A stretch of 64,000 nucleotides of DNA from Vermamoeba vermiformis (lineage: Eukaryota > Tubulinea > Echinamoebida), in NCBI GenBank assembly GCA_045837725.1, contig JBEWZL010000076.1:310001-374000 (forward strand). The letters are read 5' to 3'. The notes beneath the pieces are model-generated. The model was not told the DNA's origin. It worked only from the letters and a program-made list of their open reading frames with translations, and ran no database searches. Shown in pieces: positions 56,293-64,000 of this stretch. The number at the start of each line of letters is the position of its first letter. The first letter of the stretch is position 1. The position numbers and the translations under genes were made by a program.

Positions 56293-57645
56293 CTAATTAG
56301 GAAATATTTTCTTCAGTAAAGGACCATAACCTAACAATTCGAATATGTCAAGCCAAATCTCGTGCGGTAGTAACTGCCATACAAAGCTATGTACGAAATT
56401 ATGCATTAATATCACTACGTTTCCGCTAGCAATTTTTTTGTTAATTCGACACTCTTCTTGGATCCGCTTCAATCCTCTGCTCGTCAATGAGCAATTAAAG
56501 AATTGTAAGGATAATATTAACCGATTGGTTTGGACTAAATTCAGCCATTGACCTTCTGATATTCCTGCGTTGAATGGTAACATGATCCGCTGCATGGATC
56601 TGCTTTGTACCAAGGCGTTGGAAATTGGCGTCAGATCCAGGCTGAAATTTTTGACGTCGAACCAGAGTTGCTGTAGTGTGTTATTCTGATGTATCATATT
56701 CGCAATGTCGTTAATGCCTCTTTGAGTTATATTATCATCGCCTAATGTTAGACTTCGTAGTGTTTGATTGACCCTCAGTGCGTGAGACAAATACTTGCAA
56801 AGCTTGTCGGAGATGCTTCCGTTGAAATTCGTGACTGTCAATTTAATCAATGAGGAATTATACTGCAGGATATTGCCCCATGACTTGCACGTCAAAGTGG
56901 ATGCTGCGGATCTAATCTCAAACGCGAGACTTGTGTATTGCAAGGGCTTCTTCTCCATGAGCTCTATCAATTGATCTGCTACATAGTCGTATCCTAATAA
57001 GGTTATTTGGTTCAGATGCTGATTTGCCATTATCCCGCGAATTACAAGTTGAGTGCATTCTTGCGACCGAACGTCTTCAGAATAGTAGTGTGCAAGCCTA
57101 AAGACCTTCAAGCTCGGATGATTCGCTAAAACATCGCGAATAGCTTCATAGTAGATCATACTAATTGAGTTATACAAGTGCAGATCCAAGCAAGTCAAGT
57201 TTGATTTGTTGCGTATGACGTCGCACAGGTCAGTGATTGAGTGGGGAGGGTAGCATGAAAAATTAAAACAGACTTCTTTAATCGCTGGATTAGTTTCTAA
57301 TTCTTGCAGGAAAATTGAACTCGGTTGCGGTTCTTTATCGCTACTCCAAATTTTAATTCTGTCGAATGGCTCAAAATTTCTTCTTGCGTTGATGACTGAG
57401 TCCGTATGATTATTGAGTAAACCTTCAAGAATTAATGACCGCGGCATCGGGAAATTGTTTCTTATTAGTTGCAATATAAAGTCTGTTGCATGGACGGTGT
57501 CGTAGGTACTCAAATAGTCTAGCAAAATGAACTTCTTCAACTGCTGGTCCGTCAAGTTAAATTTCTCCTGGATGCTGCGGTAACGTTTCAGATCCTGCTC
57601 TCCGAATTAGAATACAATTCGAAAACAATTATAATATCCTACCAT
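56293..57645 (-). CDS. RI-type leucine-rich-repeat protein with F-box-like C-terminus
   Basis: Exon 1 is the ATG alone (57643-57645) followed by GTAGGA. Exon 2 (57597-56293) continues QDLKRYRSIQEKFNLTDQQL, giving 435 aa. The body has ribonuclease-inhibitor-type LRRs with 28-30-residue spacing (NLTCLDLHLYN, SLKVFRLAHYYS, LNQITLLGYDYV, TLRSLTLGDDNITQRGINDI, TLQQLWFDVKNF, LILSLQFFNCSLTSRGLKRI), like the repeats in NLR and RanGAP proteins. The last 25 residues (LLPHEIWLDIFELLGYGPLL) look like the first half of an F-box in an unusual C-terminal place. No NTPase domain is present. It is probably a protein-interaction adaptor. Confidence 0.75.
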
Positions 57646-58232
57646 ATTGTTGCTATCAATTGATTGTAATTGATTATTATTAGCCGAACAATAAAGTATG
57701 TTCTGCGGGTTCTCAACTTTTTCGTGTCACAAAACGAGGAACTGGTGGAAATTTCTCGTTGAATTACAACGGTTAAGTATACTTAAGATTCCCCTTAAAT
57801 GTTTTAATTCAAGGAGAAAATAAGATTTATACTCCAAAACAATGTCAGAACAAATCGACAAGATATATTCGTCGTGCTGGCAACGTAAGCTTGCCATTAG
57901 TTCGAGTGGCAATCTGACAGGAAAACTTAATACCTTCAATTATGCGTAATATAATCACTGCATGGTACTTACTTGTTGCAACGAGTGCTTGTCTGCGTCA
58001 GAACCATAACATCGATGGTGAAGATCTGGATCTGATCCGGTGATTCGCCATTCCCTAAGACAATCCAATAGGTGATCGCTCCATAGTAGTCTGTGGGTCC
58101 ATATGATGTCACTTAGAAGAAGTCCTTGTGCGTACCTAACGCGAGATCCAGATCCAGTTTTTTCACGTCCTCACATTAGAATGTAGTGCGGTTCTAGTTC
58201 AAATAGAAATACAATTAATTTATTCAAAATGA
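57646..58232. other. Intergenic region, about 590 bp
   Basis: Spacer upstream of the LRR gene and downstream of the large receptor's stop. It has GATC-rich strings (58020-58041 and 58140-58158) and a stretch at 57700-57770 loosely like a hAT transposon end. No gene supported; a minus-strand frame at 57727-57939 looks like chance. Confidence 0.4.
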
Positions 58233-61200
58233 CTAATACGCACCACTTTTGAGGTGAGTAGTGGTTCTGACATCAGTGTCTATAGTCGTTTTCTTCCAGC
58301 CTTTGTTGCGCGAGAAGTTGACGAAAATGGATGTGGCCTTGAAAAGCAAAATGAAAATGACGGCAGGACCCAACTCTACGATGTATATGAATATAAGCAC
58401 TCCAATAACACTTCTGGCGGTGGCTTGTTCGAATGAGATCCAGATCAGACTGGCGGATTGAGCCAGGAGGCAGATGGTGCAGACCGATGAAATTATAATC
58501 AGCTAAATAAATAGCGTTAATAAATATATATATATTTAGAAGGCATAATGCCTACCTTAAGGAGCTTTCTGTATCTTGCAGTTCGTCGAATTTTGTCTTC
58601 AGCATCCAGTTCCATCGCGAGCTTGTTCGACTCTCGCATCATCTTGATAATCTTCGTGCCATAAACAGCAAAGAGTATCGAGAAGGTCAAGCAAAATGCG
58701 GAGAATACAATGTGATAAATGATCGTCACAATCTCAGCGCCAGTTTGTTCGACGACAAAGTCCGAGGCACAGCTGAGCACGTCATTGGGACCATCAGGCT
58801 GCGCTAAGAATACGGCCAATAAGACTATAAAGGCTGCGGCAATAAAGGCGTTGACGGCTATGACTACTGGCTTGAGTCTATTGAACGACTTGTCGTGCCC
58901 TGAGGTCATCGTAAAGTGACAGATCTCGGCCCTAAAAACAACTCGTGTTAATTACATGAGACTACAAAACACCTTCCTACGTACCATCGCAACACGATCA
59001 ACGAGTAGATGCACAAATAGAACATTGCGGGCAATTCGGAGAATAAAACATCCGCGACACGTGACTGCTCGAGAATGCCGTTGGGAAGCAGCATCAAATA
59101 CAAGAACCGATCTATAATATGCATTAATTAAGACTTCACCTAAGGACGTATATGATGATTATTTACCTAGTAACATTAAGCCAAGGACGATGAGAGCCAA
59201 GCGACCGACGCGACAGAAGGACTTGGTGTGAGTTCTACGGTGTTCCTGCGCGTGATGATAAATGTGCCAGATGGTGAGTGCCATGCCGAGCAAGTACAAG
59301 AAGGCACCAAAGTAAATCACAAAGATCTCGCCAGGTTGCAATGTTTGAATGAACGACGCGCTCTCCCAGTCTGCAATCAAACCTACTGGGAACACGACCA
59401 AGCCTGATGACGTGACATTTGCACACGCGTATCTTGCACTCGAGTTAGCACGTGCAAATTAATGGGAATAGTAATAGAGGTACTTACTGATCGCCAAACT
59501 TCAAGTTCAATCCGAGAGCTGTGAAAGAAGTCCAATCTTCGTTTGGCATGGCAAGGTCGAGCACTGTCAAATCCATATCGGAGTTTTCATCTGCTGGCAA
59601 CTTGACGCACACTTTCAGGGTGCCTGTGGCGAAGTCACCTGGCGGATCCACGCTCAAACCATCACCAAGAATTTCACCGACAGCAACACCGTCCTCGTTC
59701 TTGATGAATCGAACTTGTGCAGCTTTGCCTGCTTGAGACAACGAGACCGTCACGCTGGATAAGGTCGCCAGACGTCTTTGCAAGAACTGAGACTGCGGTA
59801 CTTGTGCCACAGTAATGTCCATGCAGTCACTCGTGCGACTCGTAAACGATTGCTAATAACACATTAGAACAAGGCTCTCATAGTGATAGTCGGTCCTTAC
59901 CTCAACAGTGAGGTAGCCTAATTGAACGTCGTAGGTGGTAGGTACGTTATTGCACGCTTGAACAACAGAAATGACGGACTCAGTGATGCTGGAGAAACAC
60001 TGCGCAGAGCCCTTGTCGAGGCCACAGTCACACGCTAAGAGGTCCAAGGAGGAAATGAGCTTGTTGTAGCGGCAGTAGATGTTGGTCGTGACAATGTTCG
60101 AGTACTTTCGTGCAGTAGCACGTCTGAACATTGACTTGAACATGGTTTGATTGAGCGCTGGTGTCCAAGTGTTCGCTGTCGTGAAATTTCGCGTGGCCCA
60201 GCTGAACGGGATAAATTGTGACGGAACCCATCGAGACTATGAGGGTTAATTAATTAGCGATTGTCGAATGCAACTACAATAGTACTTACTGGTCGATAAG
60301 AGTATATGGACTCGTAGCGTGCGTTACACTTGGTGCACTCGGACTCGTTCTTGAATGTCACGCCACTAGGTCTTTTGTAATCAAATGACTCGGTGTACGT
60401 GCCCTCAATGCACACACTGCCTGCTCGACGACAAGTTTCTTCACCGCGTTTTTGCGTGCTGATCCACCAGCCACTCTCTGCTGCACAATCAGTCTGGTTC
60501 AGCGTACCATCATAACAGCCTTCAGGAGTCCATCGCTCGCCACTGAAACAATCGCCATTGGTTCTGAAGGGAAGATGGCAGCCGACATGATTGCCGCATG
60601 TGCCAGTAGTGGTGCAATTGTATTGATCACACGTTGAACAACCGTCGCAGTAGAAAGACGACAAGCACGTGTCCTGTACTTGGTAGTTAGTACGGAGTTA
60701 ATTCTATTGCAATAATAGTAGTTCCTACTTGAGCAACGAAGCTGTAGCTCGGAGCACAGAATCCAACACTCTCGCAGCTCGTTTTCGTCATCAAGACGTC
60801 CGTCAATAAAGCACTGCCAGGCCACCAACTGGTCTTGCCAGCACCAGCAGCCATGCACAATTGATAGTTGCCAATAGTGACGTCAGCGCAGAGTCCATAA
60901 GTCACCGAGTCAATCGACCATTGTTGCCAGGTCAACTGCAGTCCAGTAATATTCGCAATGGTGCAGCCTGTTTGCGTGGTGATTGATGGCACGTAACACA
61001 CAGGGTCACAGGCACCAGCTAACTGTTCGTCAGCAGTGCAATATTGAGCCGGGAAACACACTGAATGCGCGGTACTGTTTGCCTTGCACTTCTCTTGGAA
61101 GGGTCGCAAAGGATTGTACAGACCACCCACGACAGCGCACGCTTCCTCTTCATCGGCGTCAATGTACACGCACGTTGCAGGAACCGAGACCTACGCTGGA

Positions 61201-64000
61201 TTAACAACACTGTCGGGAACATGTTCGCCAAACATACCTCGTAACATTTGCTGCCATAACAGACTTGACAGAACTGCTCGCTCATTGTGGGATCCAAACA
61301 GTTCTCTGCGACCACAGTTAGACGGTGATAATAATACTAGTGTAATATACCTTGTGTGCACGTGGCCGGTGAGTCAAAATCATTACACAAAGCCCAGTTG
61401 CAGCTTTGCGTGGACAAGCACTCAGTCACATTCGAAGCTTGCGCGGATGAAATAGTGCCAATGCCAATGCACGTGTCATCAATGAGTGCGTCATAGAACT
61501 GTGCTCGGTATTCAGTTTGAGGTGCAGTAACTTCAAAAACAAGTTTAACAACAGAAACTAAGATTTTTTAAGGCACTTACGACTAATCTTTAGATCTTGC
61601 TTGATGTAAGCTGTGACGAACGGGTTCATGTTCTTTTCTAGGCACTACAAGACTGGCGTTAGAGAATCAAACGGAAGGTTCAGAAAAGATCCGGATCTTA
61701 CCCCAACGAAGATGTTGGACGAATCAGAGCGGTTGTGAGTGGAGTATTGGTCGTACAACAAACACGTGCGTGAGTTCTGCACAGTGAGGCACGAGCCAGT
61801 CTCGCAATCACTGTCCACAAGACAAGGGATCGTGCAGTAACCTACGCCCAAACACAACGAGTCTTGAATGCCAAGCACATTCTGGCAACCGGTACTGTAG
61901 TAACATTAATATAACGCCTATAATTATTTATTCAAAGAACTTACTGGCTTTCGCAGAGTGTTTGGAAAATGGTGGATGTGCATTGACCCCAAGGATCTTC
62001 CGTAAAGATTGGATCTCCGAGTGCCTGATATTTACCTCGTTAATCATATGCCATGTGATATGTAGGATGATAGACTTACGTCAAAACTCTCCTTGGAACA
62101 GCCGCTGAACAGATCTCCCGTTGTTTCTGCGAGCACGATGTAGTCTTGCGCGCTTTGCTGTAATAATCGAAATTAGCGTCACTCGCTGACATTATATATA
62201 TAAGTAACAGGTGCCTACCTCAGTACAACTAGGGTAGTTACATTGACTTTTGATGCTATCGGAGTTAATGGCGTAGCTCGTGACAGGTGCTTGCACATCG
62301 CGTGGAACACAGCACATTGTGTCTTGAAGACTACAAAACTGTTAATGACATGCATAATGTGATTGTCTATAATATATAAGTGCACTTACGCTGGGTTGCA
62401 GCAAGGATCGGTCAAGTATTCTTCGGATGTGCTGTTGGTCGCGTAACAAGATCTTGTTTGATTGATGTATTGCATGGATACCGAGCTCGTCAATAGACCT
62501 GTTTGAACCATTTCAACGCACCCGAGCCATGCATTGCTAATCGTGTAAGCAACGGCCTAAAAGAGCGGATCAATTAAAGTTCAATAGAAGATTCATGATC
62601 TAAAGCCAATCAACAGTATCGTCGATGCCGCTACTGTAAACGTAAATATATATAAGAGTCAACATACTCTAAACAGATAGTCATCTACGTCTGAGAGCAG
62701 TTCTGTATTCGATTGCTTCAAAGATGTAACCACATCCGAAATGCCTTTCAATACCTAGTAAGTATCTTGTCGTTTATATTGTATAATCTCCGTACCTCGA
62801 GTAGTTACTTCGAAACTTTGCTTCGAGCAAGTTAAAGGACGCTTAGTAAATGGTGCAGTGTTCGCTACGACCTGTACACGAAGAAGATCCGCTTTAGTTG
62901 ACTATAAAAGCTATTCATAGTAATTTGATTGTGCGTTACCTCGCCTCGACTATTGATGACGTAAGGAAATGAGACTAAACAGCTTGGATCCGACAAAAGC
63001 TCGCCAGGGAATGGAAAGGTAGTTACAGATCGCTAAAACAGCAGTAATATTATTAATAATCGTCGCATTATCAACTATGTAACGTACATTCTCGGACTTG
63101 AGGGTCACCAGCTTTGTTACTAAGCCAATGCTAAGCTGTTTTGGGTTGTAGTCGATCTCGGTTTTCAAAAGCCTAAGCAAATTAGCTTTGAATCACATTT
63201 GTATGGTATACTTACGTAATAGTCGCTAAATATGAGAACAGAGGGTCATTTGAAGGCGTAAAAAACATGCAAAAGCCAGTATCGCATTCATTAGCTGAAA
63301 ACGACCTGTTGCTGTTCGGGCAAGTGATTTGTAAAGGGCCTAGTGAGGTTAATATACATATGTGGCACGTGCATATAACTTACTGAGCCAATAGAAGTCC
63401 GTTAAACTCAGCAATGAAGCATCATCTAAAAATATTAGCCGAGATCAACATCCGTTACAAAAGACATACCAAAAAGCGCTACATCGTAAGAAGTATCCGT
63501 AAACGATGCTACAGTAATATATACAGTGCCATTCCACGCAGGATTATCGTTTAGAATCGTGCTGCAACACTTTAAAAATGCTTCAGATCCGACAGCTACA
63601 AAAATAATTGTTATAAACATTGAATTTTATATTTTATCGCATGACTTACTCTCAGATTTGTAATTGCTGCCATCCACACGAGGATTTGGATTGTCAAACT
63701 GAATTGAGACGTAAATGTCCGGATCTCCTGCCCAAGTACGCGCCAAAAATACGACAGAATCGCATGTTTGATAATTATCTACGCGAAATTCATATGTCCT
63801 CGATTGGTCAGCTGCATAAATAAATTTTAGTATGTAGCCGTTACATAATTTTAAAAATTAATGAATTTTCTCGGGATCAAGTAATTCAACAAAGTACTAT
63901 CTCATAGTACTAATTATCATACGTACTAGTTAAGTTTTCTCGTTTAATATTCGTAGTTGAATCCACGCACACGTGGTCAGCGCCAACAGGTGTGTAGCAG
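58233..64000 (-). CDS. Very large cysteine-rich seven-transmembrane receptor (partial, runs off the right edge)
   Basis: More than 20 exons on the minus strand, with the start outside the window. The ectodomain visible from 64000 to about 59480 is rich in Cys (ADQSRTYEFRVDNYQTCDSV near 63700; CLVDSDCETGSC; CDPVCYVPS; CDGCSTCDQYNC), with many short CxxxC motifs and N-glycosylation sites, some in sugar-binding-like jelly-roll segments (GDPDIYVS, NGTVYITVASF). Seven membrane helices follow: IFVIYFGAFLYLLGMALTIW, LALIVLGLMLLG, MFYLCIYSLIVLRW, IAVNAFIAAAFIVLLAVFL, IIYHIVFSAFCLTFSILFAV, IIISSVCTICLLA, and VIGVLIFIYIVELGPAVIFI. A short tail ends GWKKTTIDTDVRTTTHLKSG then AY. The membrane part resembles THH1/TOM1-like receptors. 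Ligand unknown; probably an adhesion or food-recognition receptor. Exact exon joins in the ectodomain were not all resolved. Confidence 0.75.

Noticed and set aside
57690-57780. GGTTCTCAACTTTTTCGTGTCAC resemblance to hAT transposon ends
   Set aside because: Only one end is visible, with no inverted partner or 8-bp duplication found.

Overview
This is eukaryotic nuclear DNA. About 30 genes lie on both strands. Most are cut by short introns (about 50-270 bp) that start GTAAG/GTACG/GTATG and end in T/C-AG, and the introns and spacers are rich in TAAT/ATTAAT strings. Gene content (Sec23, ERH, RBR ubiquitin ligase, RasGEF, RhoGAP, PX, CaMK-type kinase, several F-box proteins, 7TM receptors, class-3 lipases, carotenoid oxygenase) fits a free-living unicellular eukaryote, most like an amoeboid protist. 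Early-diverging fungal or holozoan lineages cannot be excluded. Coding exons were joined by eye. For about 15 genes the exon lengths sum to a clean reading frame and a family-typical protein length (ERH 102 aa, Sec23 747 aa, carotenoid oxygenase 532 aa).

Layout, 0-17.7 kb: the start of one Sec23 copy runs off the left edge (minus strand). Then come an unknown 605-aa protein, an intronless Fic protein, an EGF/GPI-like surface protein, a complete second Sec23 with a tRNA-Pro(AGG) gene inside one intron, a 1,408-aa F-box/ankyrin protein carrying a nucleoporin-like FG block, and a PX protein. 17.7-31 kb: a CaMK-type kinase whose largest intron holds a 724-bp TIR element, divergent ERH, two more F-box proteins, a PA-domain 7TM protein, and a glycosidase-like/CBM6 surface protein. 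31-42 kb: a coiled-coil protein, a Nudix hydrolase, two tandem class-3 lipases, a secreted nuclease, an LRR receptor and a carotenoid oxygenase.

42-64 kb: a RasGEF whose catalytic-domain exon is interrupted by a 152-bp TIR element with a 5-bp target duplication, a lysine-rich small protein, a Death-like-domain protein, an RBR ligase, a fatty-acid/sterol hydroxylase, an accessory island (unknown 150-aa protein, intronless Crinkler-type NTPase/nuclease, WRKY/GCM-MULE transposase-like gene), a RhoGAP lacking its arginine finger, an RI-type LRR protein, and a very large cysteine-rich 7TM receptor that leaves the right edge.

Themes: membrane traffic (two Sec23 copies, PX), small-GTPase control (RasGEF, pseudo-RhoGAP), ubiquitin targeting (F-box proteins, RBR), secretion and surface sensing (lipases, nuclease, EGF, CBM6, LRR, 7TM). 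The best candidates for something new are the two TIR elements, the FG block fused to F-box/ankyrin, the Death-like protein, and the Crinkler/MULE island. Coordinates of splice sites may be off by a base or two.
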